Shown here piece after piece: positions 11,226 to 20,430 of a DNA stretch of 64,000 nucleotides. The first letter of the stretch is position 1. Each line of letters starts with the position of its first letter. The stretch is from the NCBI GenBank assembly GCA_003665935.1, contig QPLR01000002.1, forward strand, positions 310,001-374,000, in the 5' to 3' direction. The DNA comes from Halobellus sp. Atlit-31R (lineage in GTDB: Archaea; Halobacteriota; Halobacteria; Halobacteriales; Haloferacaceae). Made by a program: the position numbers and the translations under genes. Under the pieces are notes generated by a model, which had not been told where the DNA came from, did no database searches, and saw only the letters and a program-made list of their open reading frames with translations.

Positions 11226-12035
11226 GTCGAAGCCGCCCTCGTGAATCTCGGTCTCGAACCGGACGATGTCTTCGCTCTCGATCTGTGAGAGCACGCCCCG
11301 AAACTCCTGGACGACCATCGTCCGCGCGCGCTTGGAGCCGCCGGACTCCCACTCGAACTGGAGCGTGCCGTCGGCGGCGTCCATCAGGTGCCCGAGCTCG
11401 GTTCGTTCGAGCGTCTCTCGGCTCGCGTACGCGAGCACGAGTCCGCCCCACTGGTGGGCGGCCTTGCCGAGGCCGCGGATCAGCATCGCGATGTCGTTCC
11501 ACGCCATCTCGTCGGAGATGGCGGCGACGAGGTCGGTGATCGAGTCGATGACGACGAGGTTGTCCGACGCGTGCCCGTTGAGATACTGCCCGAGCGCCGT
11601 CAACACGTCGGCGTGTTCCTTGCGACCGCCGAGATCCTGCAGCGTCGTCGCCTCGCCGAGATACCACTCGCGCGGGACGGGGCTCAACTGGAAGTACTCC
11701 GGGGAGAAGTCGCGGACGGCCATATGGTCGGTCGCGGCGTCCACGAGCTCGTCGTCGAGGACGTACCCCATCTCGCGGCGGACGTTCGACTCGTCGTCGG
11801 TGAACGAGAGGTAGTGCACTTCCGGGGGGAGCGCGGCGGCGGTGTGTAGGTCGCCGTAGTGCAACTCGAAGAGGTCCCGATCGGTGTGTGCGACGGCGTT
11901 CATCGTCGCACTCGTGTACATAAACTCGCGCGCGCCGGCTCCGGGCTCGCCAACGAGGAGGACGACCGTACCCGGCGGCGCGCCGCCGCCGACCACGCTG
12001 TCGAAGCGCGACACCCCGAACGGGATGCGATCCAT
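11199..12035 (-). CDS. RAD55/KaiC-like ATPase-fold protein (haloarchaeal HTR-like family) with degenerate Walker A
   Basis: 278 residues. It has the KaiC/RAD55 RecA-fold layout: IPFGVSRFDSVVGGGAPPGTVVLLVGEPGAGAREF near the N-terminus, a Walker B-like strand NLVVIDSITDLVAAIS, and a C-terminal RTMVVQEFRGVLSQIE segment. At the P-loop position GEPGAGAR lacks the Lys and Ser/Thr needed for normal nucleotide binding, so ATPase activity is doubtful; this degeneracy is, as I recall, shared by haloarchaeal members annotated as HTR-like. Such proteins are thought to be regulatory or signalling partners, but no function is established. The gene end is duplicated in a tandem repeat downstream. Confidence 0.8.
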   Translation of the reverse strand: MDRIPFGVSRFDSVVGGGAPPGTVVLLVGEPGAGAREFMYTSATMNAVAHTDRDLFELHYGDLHTAAALPPEVHYLSFTDDESNVRREMGYVLDDELVDAATDHMAVRDFSPEYFQLSPVPREWYLGEATTLQDLGGRKEHADVLTALGQYLNGHASDNLVVIDSITDLVAAISDEMAWNDIAMLIRGLGKAAHQWGGLVLAYASRETLERTELGHLMDAADGTLQFEWESGGSKRARTMVVQEFRGVLSQIESEDIVRFETEIHEGGFDVSDVRKIR

Positions 12036-12059
12036 ACGGGTCGGTTTCGGGCGGTCCTG

Positions 12060-13037
12060 TTAATCGTTTCGGGCGGCCGTCGCGCCGCTGTTCCGCCCCG
12101 AAACGAGCCGTACGTCGCCGCCGACTCCGGCGGCGGCGAGCGCCTCCCGCCCGGCGTTCCGAGCTGCGTCAGCGTGCTCGACGTCGGTGACGCCGTAGAC
12201 GCACGGCCCCCACGACGACTGACCCGCGCCGTAGCACGCCGGATCCGCGTCCAGCGCGGCTACGAGGTCACCGATCGGGGGGCGGTAGACGCCGCCCTGC
12301 TCGTCGGCGTACCAGGTGCCGTTCAGTCTCCCGATCGACTCGATGGCGGCCCCGAATCGCTCGGCGTTCCCGTCGGCGATCGCCGGGAGGAGTCGTCGCG
12401 TCACGACGCCGGCGATGCGGTCCGCGATGTCCGGCTCGGCCCGTTCGACGACCGAGCGCATACTCTCCTCCTCGGCGTCGCCGTTCCGCCCGGGTTCGAC
12501 GTCCGGCACGACGAGCAGGAATCGCCAATCGTCCGGGATGGTACAGTGGACGGTGATCGGGGGGACTGTCCAGTCGCCGTCGGCCGGGCGTTCGGTCGTG
12601 AACCGCGCGGTCGGGTGACCGCCGTCGACGACGAAGCCGCCGCGCTCGAACGTGGCGACGCCCACGCCGGAGCGACCGCCGCGGCCGAGTTCGGGAGCCA
12701 GCGCCCGGACGTCGGGGTCGCGGCCGTACGCGCGCCCGACGGCCGTGAGGACGGCCAGTGCCAGTTGGGTCCCGCTCCCGAGCCCCGAGTGCCGCGGCAG
12801 CGCGGACTCGACGCCGACGGCCGCACCGGGAACGTCGAGCAGGTCGACGGCGCGCTCGGCGTATCGACAGACGACGGGGTCCGCACAGTCGACACTCGCG
12901 GCCGGCTCGGCGGTCACGACGGTTCGCGGTTCGTCGACCGCCACCCCGATACCGCCGTACAGCCGGTCGAGCGTCAGACTCAGGTTCAAGAACCCGAAGT
13001 GGACGCGGGCACTCGTGGCGACGCGGGCGCGACTCAT
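12060..13037 (-). CDS. Beta-ribofuranosylaminobenzene 5'-phosphate synthase family (GHMP fold)
   Basis: 325 residues of the GHMP superfamily. It opens MSRARVATSARVHFGFLNLS, typical of the archaeal beta-RFAP synthase family, and has the GHMP loop ALPRHSGLGSGTQLALAV near residue 90. The family couples p-aminobenzoate (or 4-hydroxybenzoate) with PRPP in methanopterin synthesis. Haloarchaea do not make methanogenesis-type methanopterin as far as is known, so the pathway served here (a modified pterin or folate) is open. It lies 24 bases from the RAD55-like gene in the same orientation, and could be co-transcribed with it. Confidence 0.82.
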   Translation of the reverse strand: MSRARVATSARVHFGFLNLSLTLDRLYGGIGVAVDEPRTVVTAEPAASVDCADPVVCRYAERAVDLLDVPGAAVGVESALPRHSGLGSGTQLALAVLTAVGRAYGRDPDVRALAPELGRGGRSGVGVATFERGGFVVDGGHPTARFTTERPADGDWTVPPITVHCTIPDDWRFLLVVPDVEPGRNGDAEEESMRSVVERAEPDIADRIAGVVTRRLLPAIADGNAERFGAAIESIGRLNGTWYADEQGGVYRPPIGDLVAALDADPACYGAGQSSWGPCVYGVTDVEHADAARNAGREALAAAGVGGDVRLVSGRNSGATAARND

Positions 13038-13170
13038 CTACTCGTAGTACCGGACCGACGCCGTTGTCGGTTTCGACGGTGGCAAACCGACCCGGTGTCG
13101 GAAGGCTCGCGCACCTGTGTCGACCCCGCGTCGCGTCGACGGCGACGGCGACGGCGACGGCGCGACCGGC

Positions 13171-13497
13171 TCAGGGAAGCGGACAGAGGCTCGCAGTGAA
13201 GACCGCGACGTCGTCGGACTCGTTGCGCGCGCCGTGGACGACGCCGCGGTCGTGGCGGACCACGCCCGGTGCCTCGACGGTCTCCTCCTCGTCGCCGCGA
13301 ACGACGACGACGCGTCCTTCGAGGACGTGGAACACGTTCGTGCTGTCGGCGTGTTCGTGTGGTTCGAGCTCCGCGCCCGGACCGAGCGCGAACCCCTTCA
13401 CCAGCACGTCGTCGGTGACGACTAGTTCCGCGGTCTCTATCTCGCCGTCGTCGGGATCGAGCGTCGCGCGCACGTCGTCGTACAGATCGAGAGCCAT
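13171..13497 (-). CDS. Small cupin-domain protein
   Basis: 108 residues from ATG 13497 (an upstream in-frame extension to 13560 crosses a TATA-like TATATG about 25 bases before this ATG and is rejected). A single cupin beta-barrel: motif 1 is PGAELEPHEHADSTNVFHVLEG with the metal-binding His-x-His, motif 2 is PGVVRHDRGVVHGARN. Stand-alone cupins of this kind bind a divalent metal and small ligand; substrate is unknown. Just beyond the stop (13137-13160) lies a short GACGGC repeat. It is convergent to nothing obvious and likely monocistronic. Confidence 0.82.
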   Translation of the reverse strand: MALDLYDDVRATLDPDDGEIETAELVVTDDVLVKGFALGPGAELEPHEHADSTNVFHVLEGRVVVVRGDEEETVEAPGVVRHDRGVVHGARNESDDVAVFTASLCPLP

Positions 13498-13563
13498 CAC
13501 TCCACGTTGGGTCGGGAACGCACATATACCCTGTCCGTCGTCGCCGGTGGATTCCGGCACGAC

Positions 13564-15192
13564 CTACCGGGTCCGGATCTCGAACCGTGCGCCGCCGTCG
13601 GTCCCCTCGGTCGCGTCGATCTCCCAGTCGTGTGCCTCGGCGACCTCGGCGACGATTGCGAGGCCGAATCCGGTGCCGTCGGTGGCCGTCGTGAACCCGG
13701 CATCGAAGACGTCGCCGCGCTCTTCGGCCGGGATCCCAGCGCCGTCGTCCTCGACGTAGAAGCCGTTCGGGAGGCTCCCGACGGTGATGACGACGTCCCC
13801 GCCGCCGTGCTCGATCGCGTTCCGGAAGAGGTTCTCCAGGAGCTGTTGCAGCCGCTCGGGATCCGCCAAGATCGTCTGCTCTAGCCCGTCCTCGATCGAG
13901 AGCGTCGCCTCCCCGGCGGCGATCATCTTCCACGACTGCTCGGCGAGCGCGTCGACGTCGACGCGTTCCGTGTCGTCGATGGCCATTCCCTCCCGCGCGA
14001 GGGTCAGCATCTCGTCGATGAGCTCTTCCATCCGATCCAGCGCGCGGACGACGGGGTCGAGGTGGTCGACGTCGTCCGATTCGAGCGCCAGTTCGGTCCG
14101 GCCTTTCGCGACCTGCAACGGGTTCCGGAGGTCGTGCGAGACGATGCTCGCGAACTGTTCGAGCTTCTCGTTTTTCGCTTCGAGCTCCCGGCGGTACTGT
14201 TCTCGCTCCGTCACGTCCGTCAGGACGATCGACCGGCCCATCTGCGCGCTGTCTATGGTAAACGGATTCGACGAGACGTTGTAGTAGCGCGTCATCCCGT
14301 CGACGCCGACGGTGACGATCCGCCCGGACTCGCTTCTGGCCTCCGCGAGCGAGGGGACGAGCGCCGACAGCCGTGCGCCGATCGAATCCAGGAGCGACGG
14401 GAACAGCTCTTCGGCCGCGCTGTTGAAGTCTCTGAGTTCTCCCTGTCCATCGACGACGACGATCGGATCGTCGCTCTCGCCGGTAACGCGGACGTACTGG
14501 AACCGATCGAAGTAGACGAAGAACACTCCGAAGGCGAAGAGGGCGACGCCGATCGACGAGTACGTGATGTCCAGCACTCCGGGGACGACCGCACCGAGGA
14601 CGTCGAACACCACCGGGATGGCTGTGAGTGCGAGGAGCACGAAGAGCGGACGCGTGTCGGAGTTGACCCGGACGAACAGCTCGAAGAGCATAAAGAACCC
14701 CACGAACGCGAGCGCGTACGCCAGCCCCATCGCGATCCAGTGCAGCGGTCGGTGCGTCACCTGTAGATACACGAAAGGCGTGCGCGCCGGTTCAGCGGCG
14801 AAGTACCACTGGTGGAGCGGGTTCGTCACCTTCACTGCGACGATTACGAGGAAGACGGCGGCGAGCGCTTTCTGTGCCGCCGGGTGGTGGTGGACGCTCC
14901 GGCCGGTGTAGGCCGCACAGAAGTACAGCCACGGGCCGATGGACGCCAGGCCGATGACGAGGCCGATGACGTAGAAGGCGTACTGGAGGGCGGTCGTCGG
15001 CATCACGAGGTAGCCGACGTGTGCGGCGGCCCAGCCCCCACTCGTGAGGAGGAGCCAGAAGACGCCGCGACGCGTGTCTTCGTGCTCGATGTGTCGCGTT
15101 CGGCGGAGCATACCGAACGAGAGGACGGCGGCAGCGGCGAAGGCAAAGACGTAGATACCATATACTGCAGCCGCAGGTAGTGGAAACAACAT
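13564..15192 (-). CDS. Membrane histidine kinase with N-terminal 7TM sensor and PAS domain
   Basis: 542 residues. The first ~215 residues hold about seven hydrophobic helices (for example VYGIYVFAFAAAAVLSFGML, AFYVIGLVIGLASIGPWLYF, GIALFAFGVFFVYFDRF), matching the histidine kinase N-terminal 7TM domain. A PAS domain (~225-335) with VVVDGQGELRDFNSAAEELFP follows, then HisKA with SHDLRNPLQ (His ~353) and HATPase with NLFRNAIEHGG and GTGFGLAIV. The signal is likely a membrane or small-molecule cue. No partner response regulator is adjacent. The start at 15192 fits the first hydrophobic helix directly. Confidence 0.9.
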   Translation of the reverse strand: MLFPLPAAAVYGIYVFAFAAAAVLSFGMLRRTRHIEHEDTRRGVFWLLLTSGGWAAAHVGYLVMPTTALQYAFYVIGLVIGLASIGPWLYFCAAYTGRSVHHHPAAQKALAAVFLVIVAVKVTNPLHQWYFAAEPARTPFVYLQVTHRPLHWIAMGLAYALAFVGFFMLFELFVRVNSDTRPLFVLLALTAIPVVFDVLGAVVPGVLDITYSSIGVALFAFGVFFVYFDRFQYVRVTGESDDPIVVVDGQGELRDFNSAAEELFPSLLDSIGARLSALVPSLAEARSESGRIVTVGVDGMTRYYNVSSNPFTIDSAQMGRSIVLTDVTEREQYRRELEAKNEKLEQFASIVSHDLRNPLQVAKGRTELALESDDVDHLDPVVRALDRMEELIDEMLTLAREGMAIDDTERVDVDALAEQSWKMIAAGEATLSIEDGLEQTILADPERLQQLLENLFRNAIEHGGGDVVITVGSLPNGFYVEDDGAGIPAEERGDVFDAGFTTATDGTGFGLAIVAEVAEAHDWEIDATEGTDGGARFEIRTR

Positions 15193-15318
15193 CTAGAGCA
15201 GGTGTAACCAGAACTTAACGGGGAGCATAATCAACCCTCCGGCCCGAGTGACGCGGATCGAAAAGGGGTGTCGATCGACCCGTCGGTGTCCGTCTCTCCC
15301 TGGGGTGGCTCGGTGTGC

Positions 15319-15350
15319 CGTCGACCGCCGGATGTCGGCGGCGGTCGACG
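15319..15350. other. Perfect 12-bp inverted repeat
   Basis: CGTCGACCGCCG at 15319-15330 is exactly complementary to CGGCGGTCGACG at 15339-15350 with an eight-base spacer. It could be a DNA-binding palindrome, part of a structured RNA, or a terminator (no T run on either side). Function is not known. Confidence 0.5.
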
Positions 15351-15508
15351 CGCTGAGCCGGCTGCGAGCCGGAGGTCACCCGACCGCAGCCGTGCCGACG
15401 CCGCCGGGACGGGAGACCGGCGACGCCGGCGCGTGAATCTGACAACGGCGTTCGCAGCCTTCGGTCGGTTGCAGCGGCGCTCGATCCGACCGAGAGAGTG
15501 CGAACATC

Positions 15509-15576
15509 GCACGGCCAGCACCGCTGTCAGCGCCGCGGGACGCAGGTGGGGACGGCGTCCCGAGTGCCGGCCGTGC
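15509..15576. ncRNA. Candidate structured RNA: three-way junction
   Basis: An outer stem of 12 paired bases out of 13 joins 15509-15521 with 15564-15576. Inside it are a 4-bp hairpin (15522-15532, CGCT-GTC-AGCG) and a 7-bp hairpin (15537-15561, GGGACGC with GCGTCCC, 11-base loop). The nested, non-overlapping arrangement is what a folded RNA would show. No tRNA or known archaeal RNA signature matches, strand is unknown, and GC-rich DNA does form chance stems, so this is only a candidate. Confidence 0.3.
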
Positions 15577-15832
15577 AGTCGCGGCGTCACCGTCCATCCA
15601 GCGGTTCGGCCGCACTGCGACGTCGCGCGGGTTGGTCGACGCCGCAGTTACGCGTTGACCGGGGAGCCACTTCAACCGGGACGACGATCAACTCGGATTC
15701 GGCCCGATAGCGGGGCGATAATCCGGCTAAATTCGGCTAAACTGTCGCCAAAAACCGCAGTACGCTGCCGGTACCGAGTGCTTTCGTCCGGAACGAGGAA
15801 TCTGGTGGTCAGTCACAGACGACCGACGGGTG

Positions 15833-16906
15833 TCACCCCGCCGTCGGCAGTTCGACGACGAACACCGCGCCGCCGTGACTGTCCCGGTCTTGCTCGTCTC
15901 CACCGTCGCCTTCCGCCCGGGACTCCACCCAGACGTCACCGCCGTACGTCTCGACGAGCGTCCGGACCAGATACAGCCCGATCCCCGTCCCCGCACTCGT
16001 CTCGGCCATCGTTCCCTGTCCGAAGATCGACTCCCGCTGATCGGCAGGGACGCCCGGCCCGTTGTCGGCGACGCGAACGGTCACGATGCCGTCGCGTTCG
16101 GCGGCCGTGATCGCGATCTCCGGGACGTCGCTGTCGTTGTGCTGGACGGCGTTCTTCAGGAGGTTCCGGAAGACGGAGCCAAGCATCCCGTTCGCCGCGA
16201 CCGGTATCTCGCGGTCGGCGACCTCGCTCGTGATGTGCGCTTCGGGATACGTCGACTGGACCTCCTGCCGCTCGGTTTCGAGCGTCGCCGTCAGATCGAT
16301 CGGCTCGAGTCCGCCTTCGGTCGTGAGCATCACTTCAGCCAGTTGCCGCCCCGTCGTCGTGAGCTCGATCGCGTGGGCGGCGCTCCGGCTGATCTTCTCG
16401 ACGAACTCCTGCCCCGGTCCGCACTCGGGGGCGTTCCGCAGCAGCTCCGCGTACCCGGTCACCACCTGCAGGTCGTTTCGGATGTCGTGCCGCAGCATCT
16501 GGTTGAGGACGGAGAGATTGTCGCGCTGACTTTCGAGCCGGTTCTGGTACTGCTTCTGCTCGGTGATGTCCCGGCAGTACGCGACGAGCCGCTCGTCGTG
16601 GATCTTGACCGCGTCGAACAGTACGTCGACGAGATGGCCCGCCTTGTGCCGCAGCGTCACCTCGGTTTGGACCCGTCCCACGTCGTCGAGTTCGACGAAC
16701 GACGGCATCTCCGTCGCGGCGTCGACGTCCTCGACGCCGATGTCCGAGATCGACATCGAGAGCAGTTCGTCGCGGTCGTATCCGACCAGTTCACAGCCCG
16801 CCGGATTCGCGTCGACGTACGTCCCCGTCCCGTCGACGACGAAGACGCCAACCGGCGACTGCTCGAAGTAGACACGATAGCTCTCGTCGCTATCGGGGGG
16901 ATTCAT
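15833..16906 (-). CDS. Soluble PAS-domain histidine kinase
   Basis: 357 residues: one PAS domain (residues ~8-120, YRVYFEQSPVGVFVVDGTGTYVDAN and the PAC strand YCRDITEQKQYQ), the haloarchaeal H-box MLRHDIRNDLQVV (phospho-accepting His ~140), and an HATPase domain with FRNLLKNAVQHN, VADNGPGVP and GTGIGLYLVR. No membrane segment, so a cytoplasmic sensor. It resembles the kinase half of the LOV kinase at 31-33 kb (same HDIRND class). No response regulator is nearby; output may go to a remote regulator. Confidence 0.9.
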   Translation of the reverse strand: MNPPDSDESYRVYFEQSPVGVFVVDGTGTYVDANPAGCELVGYDRDELLSMSISDIGVEDVDAATEMPSFVELDDVGRVQTEVTLRHKAGHLVDVLFDAVKIHDERLVAYCRDITEQKQYQNRLESQRDNLSVLNQMLRHDIRNDLQVVTGYAELLRNAPECGPGQEFVEKISRSAAHAIELTTTGRQLAEVMLTTEGGLEPIDLTATLETERQEVQSTYPEAHITSEVADREIPVAANGMLGSVFRNLLKNAVQHNDSDVPEIAITAAERDGIVTVRVADNGPGVPADQRESIFGQGTMAETSAGTGIGLYLVRTLVETYGGDVWVESRAEGDGGDEQDRDSHGGAVFVVELPTAG

Positions 16907-17065
16907 ACGGCGTATACGAACCTACCGTTATAAAATCTAGGCAGTGCGTCACTCTTTGCAATCATCTCCGCGCGCGGATCGAACGGGCGGCTCTCGCTCC
17001 GATAGAGCGGTGCCGACCGCACTTGCGGGCGACGCTTTTTGTACGATGCAGCGCCACTGCGAGGT

Positions 17066-18295
17066 ATGGCGACGATCAAAGACAGCGTCCACGACCACAT
17101 CGAGGTCGGGGGCGTTGCCGCGGCTCTCCTCGACACCGAGCCGGTGCAGCGGCTCCGCCACATCAAGCAACTGGGGACTGTCCAGTTAGTCTACCCGTCG
17201 GCGAACCACACGCGGTTCGAGCACTCTCTCGGCGTCTACCACCTCGCCGACCGCGCACTCGATCACCTCGGAATCGACGGCATCCAGGCCGAGCGACTCC
17301 GCGCGGCGGCGCTCCTCCACGACGTCGGCCACGGTCCGTACAGTCACAACGTCGAAGACGTCACGCACCGCCACACCGGGAAGTACCACGACGACGTGCA
17401 CGAACTCCTCGAGGAAGGGCGCGTGGGCGAAGTGCTCAGAGAGCACGACCTCGATCCGGCCCACATCGCCGACCTCGTCGCTGGCGACGCACAGTACGGT
17501 CAGCTCGTCTCGGGCGAACTGGACGTCGATCGGATGGACTATCTCGTCCGCGACGCCCACCACACGGGCGTCCCGTACGGGACGATCGACCACGAGCGAC
17601 TGATCCGGGAGCTCACCTTCGTCGACGGCGAGCTCGTGCTCGCAGAAGGAAACGTCCAGACCGCCGAATCCCTGTTGCTCGCGCGCGCACTGATGAATCC
17701 GACCGTCTACCAGCACCACGTCGCCCGGATCTCGAAGGCGATGCTCCGCCGCGGGGCCGAGCGGCTGCTCGAACAGCCGGACGTCACGCCGCGACGACTC
17801 CGCCGGATGGACGACCACGACCTGCTGGTCGCGCTCCGGACGACGCCGGCGACGAGCGAGGTCGCCCGTCGTCTCCGCACTCGGGACCTGTACAAACGCG
17901 CGGTGTGGGCCGAACTGGAGGCCGTTCCGGAGAGCGTCGTCGACGCCGACTACGAGCGGGTCCGCGACCTCGAAACGGCGATCGCGGAGCGAGCCGGGCT
18001 GTCGGCCGAGGAGGTCGTCGTCGACGTCCCCGACCGCCCGTCGATGACCGAGTCGACGTCGCGGGTGATGGTCAGCGGCGAGATGCGCGAACTCGGCAAG
18101 CAGTCGCCGCTGGTGTCGGCGCTGCGGACCGCTCAGCAGCAGCAGTGGCGACTCGGCGTGTACGTGCCCGCTGCCGAGGTCGACCGGGCGGGGCGGATCG
18201 CAGTCGAGACGCTCGGACTCGACGTCGACGGCGCGCTCGTCTCGGACGTTCGACCGGGCGTCACCGCGACGCTCGACGAGTTCACCGAGTCGTGA
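17066..18295 (+). CDS. HD-domain phosphohydrolase (dNTPase/SAMHD1-like)
   Basis: 409 residues from ATG 17066; a CTTTTTG element 26 bases earlier supports this leaderless start over the upstream frame opening. Sequence opens MATIKDSVHDHIEVGGVAAA, then QRLRHIKQLGTVQLVYPSANHTRFEHSLG, and the HD pair in LLHDVGHGPYSHNVEDVTHRH, then the distal Asp in LDVDRMDYLVRDAHHTGVPYG. This is the layout of deoxynucleoside triphosphate triphosphohydrolases, which trim dNTP pools. Substrate is inferred from family. It is followed at 58 bases by the amidohydrolase gene on the same strand. Confidence 0.88.
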   Translation: MATIKDSVHDHIEVGGVAAALLDTEPVQRLRHIKQLGTVQLVYPSANHTRFEHSLGVYHLADRALDHLGIDGIQAERLRAAALLHDVGHGPYSHNVEDVTHRHTGKYHDDVHELLEEGRVGEVLREHDLDPAHIADLVAGDAQYGQLVSGELDVDRMDYLVRDAHHTGVPYGTIDHERLIRELTFVDGELVLAEGNVQTAESLLLARALMNPTVYQHHVARISKAMLRRGAERLLEQPDVTPRRLRRMDDHDLLVALRTTPATSEVARRLRTRDLYKRAVWAELEAVPESVVDADYERVRDLETAIAERAGLSAEEVVVDVPDRPSMTESTSRVMVSGEMRELGKQSPLVSALRTAQQQQWRLGVYVPAAEVDRAGRIAVETLGLDVDGALVSDVRPGVTATLDEFTES

Positions 18296-18353
18296 GAGCC
18301 GACCTCGTCCCGCTCCGGGAGCTTCAAGCCGCTGCGACGGACACCTCCTCCTG

Positions 18354-19367
18354 ATGATCGTCGAGGGGACCGTACTCAGGGGGCCCGAACTCGAACCCAT
18401 CCGGGGCCGTGTCGTCGTCGAAGACGGTACCATCACTGCCGTCGAGGAGGCCGACGTCTACTCCACGGACATCGTGCTGCCGGCGTTCGTCAACGCGCAC
18501 ACGCATCTCGGCGACTCGATCGCCAAGGAAGCCGGCGCAGGTCTCTCGCTCGACGAACTCGTCGCGCCGCCGGACGGACTGAAACACCAACTGCTCGGCG
18601 AGGCGAGCCCCGAGGACACCGTCGACGCGATGCGGCGCTCCCTGCGACTGATGAGCGAGACGGGGACGGCCGCCTGCATCGAGTTCCGCGAGGGCGGCGT
18701 CGAGGGCGTCGACTACATCCGCGATGCAGCGTCGGGGCTCCCGATCGACCCGGTCGTCCTCGGTCGCGAATCCGCTGCTGCGATGCACGAATCGGACGGC
18801 TTCGGCGCGTCGGGCGCACGCGACGGCGACTTCGGCAGCCTGCGGAACGCGACCCGCGACGCCGGGAAACTGTTCGGGATCCACGCGGGCGAGCGCGACC
18901 CACACGACATCAACGCCGCGCTCGACCTCGACCCGGACTTTCTCGTCCATATGGTGCACCCGGAGTCGATCCACTACGAGCGACTGGCCGACCACGGCGT
19001 TCCCGTCGTCGTCTGTCCCCGGTCGAACCTCGTCACCGGCGTCGGGGTCCCGCCGATCCGCGAACTGTCCGAGCGGACGACGCTCGCGCTCGGCACCGAC
19101 AACGTGATGCTGAACTCGCCGTCGATGTTCCGGGAGATGGAGTTCGCCGCCAAACTCGCAGACGTCCCTGCGAGCACCATCCTCAGGATGGCGACGGCCA
19201 ACGGTGCGGCGATCGCCGGCCTGAATTGCGGCGTCGTCGAACCGGATCGCGAGGCGAAGCTCCTCGTCCTCGACGGCGACTCCGACAACCTCGCGGGCGC
19301 GCAAGACGTAGTTCGCGCGGTCGTTCGTCGTGCCGGCGCGGCCGACGTCAAAGAGGTCATCCTCTGA
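18354..19367 (+). CDS. Amidohydrolase superfamily protein (cytosine deaminase / chlorohydrolase-like)
   Basis: 337 residues. N-terminal beta-sandwich strand, then the metal motif LPAFVNAHTHLGDSIAKEA, a histidine in LFGIHAGERD, HMVHPESIHYERLADHG, and the C-terminal LALGTDNVMLNSPSMFREME with the catalytic Asp. It is shorter than typical TrzN/MtaD enzymes (~430 aa), but all main metal-ligand positions appear. Likely acts on a purine, pyrimidine or related amidine; which one cannot be told. It follows the HD phosphohydrolase closely; both may take part in nucleotide salvage, which is inference from context. Confidence 0.85.
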   Translation: MIVEGTVLRGPELEPIRGRVVVEDGTITAVEEADVYSTDIVLPAFVNAHTHLGDSIAKEAGAGLSLDELVAPPDGLKHQLLGEASPEDTVDAMRRSLRLMSETGTAACIEFREGGVEGVDYIRDAASGLPIDPVVLGRESAAAMHESDGFGASGARDGDFGSLRNATRDAGKLFGIHAGERDPHDINAALDLDPDFLVHMVHPESIHYERLADHGVPVVVCPRSNLVTGVGVPPIRELSERTTLALGTDNVMLNSPSMFREMEFAAKLADVPASTILRMATANGAAIAGLNCGVVEPDREAKLLVLDGDSDNLAGAQDVVRAVVRRAGAADVKEVIL

Positions 19368-19475
19368 GAGACGACACGCGGGAGCACAGAGCGCGGACGC
19401 CGGGGCGGTTCCGACCGCGACCGAACGCCCGCGGCCCCTCCGAGGACTTTTCTGTGCGTCGAACGGTTCGGGCGT

Positions 19476-20219
19476 ATGCGCCTTCCACTTCGCTCGCTGA
19501 CGCGGGAGACGCCGCGGCTCCAGATCACGCGGCGCGGCACGGCCGACACCGACCTCCTCGTCGTCCTCGGTTGGGGTAACGAGCCGACGCACGAGCACGT
19601 CGCGTGGCTCCTCACGCGGCTCCTCGACGCGGGCTACCGCGTCCACGCGGTCACGATCCCGACGAACGTCTGGGACGTCGACGACCAGTATCTCGCGCCG
19701 CTCGCTCGCTACGTTCGCGACTGGGAGTTCGACGTCGTGTTGAGCCACAGCACCGGCGGGCTGATCGCCGAACATCTCGCGGCGCGGTTCGGCTTCCGAA
19801 ACGTCTTCCTCAGTCCGTGGTGGGGCGTCGACGCCGACGGCCTCGTCAACCGCGCGGTACTCACGGCGTTCGAGCGACTCCCGACCGCGAGACAGTTCTA
19901 CGATCCGGGACTGGACGTCGACGCGATCGGCGGGCTCAAGTCGGCCGCGGAGGCCGAAACCGGCCCGAGCGGGCTGTCGCCGGCGTTCCTCGCGACGATC
20001 CGGGACGCCCAGTCGCGGCTCGGGCCGTTCGACGACGAGGACGTCGTGTTCTACACGCCCGACGATCGCGTCGTCGACCCCGCGGCGATCGAGGCGCGAG
20101 CACCGCCGTCGAACCGCCGTCAGTACGACGGCGGCCACGAGTTCTTCGCCTCGCCGGGGCGAGAGGCGGTCCTCGAGGACGTACTCGCGGCGCTGGACTC
20201 GGGCGCGGACGCGCTCTGA
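19476..20219 (+). CDS. Alpha/beta hydrolase
   Basis: 247 residues. The central strand [23 protein letters not shown] is followed by the nucleophile elbow [14 protein letters not shown] (Ser in SHSTGG), an acid candidate in [10 protein letters not shown] and a final histidine in [12 protein letters not shown], which together form a complete hydrolase triad. It resembles lysophospholipase-type alpha/beta hydrolases. A GACTTTTC element about 26 bases before the ATG supports the start. No lid domain is obvious. It lies between the amidohydrolase and dnaK on the same strand; the substrate is unknown. Confidence 0.82.
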   Translation: MRLPLRSLTRETPRLQITRRGTADTDLLVVLGWGNEPTHEHVAWLLTRLLDAGYRVHAVTIPTNVWDVDDQYLAPLARYVRDWEFDVVLSHSTGGLIAEHLAARFGFRNVFLSPWWGVDADGLVNRAVLTAFERLPTARQFYDPGLDVDAIGGLKSAAEAETGPSGLSPAFLATIRDAQSRLGPFDDEDVVFYTPDDRVVDPAAIEARAPPSNRRQYDGGHEFFASPGREAVLEDVLAALDSGADAL

Positions 20220-20430
20220 ACGGAGCGGCCAGAGTGAAGCGCTCGGTCACTCCATACCGAGTCGGACCGTCCGACTCGACCGCGGCGGCCGACCTGCACT
20301 TCGACATAAATCCTCCTACCTGACAGGGGCACACACGGTAAAACCGCTGTACTGCGGCGGCACGCGGCTCTGCGCCTGCTGCCACCGTCTAGTAACCTTT
20401 AACCGATTTAGACCAGTAGATGGCGGCAAG

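Larger units (their letters stand above)
15193..15832. other. 640-base gene-free region with strong inverted repeats
   Basis: Open frames here are arginine-rich shadows with poor codon choice, so I call no protein. It contains two notable structures (15319-15350 and 15509-15576, listed separately), a short stem CCGGCT-GCG-AGCCGG near 15358-15372, and a repeated CGGCTAAATT/CGGCTAAACT motif at about 15722-15742. It separates two kinase genes transcribed in the same direction, and must contain the promoter of the 15192 gene. I looked for RNase P RNA, SRP RNA and tRNA signatures and saw none. Confidence 0.5.

Noticed and set aside
13137..13160. GACGGC repeat beside the cupin gene as a regulatory element
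   Set aside because: Only four short units; most likely chance simple sequence in GC-rich DNA.
15193..15832. RNase P RNA, SRP RNA or tRNA
   Set aside because: None of the conserved core sequences I looked for are present on either strand, despite strong stems.
15268..16110. 280-residue frame over the empty 15.2-15.8 kb region
   Set aside because: Arg/Ser/Pro-rich with no domain, and runs antisense into a real kinase gene.
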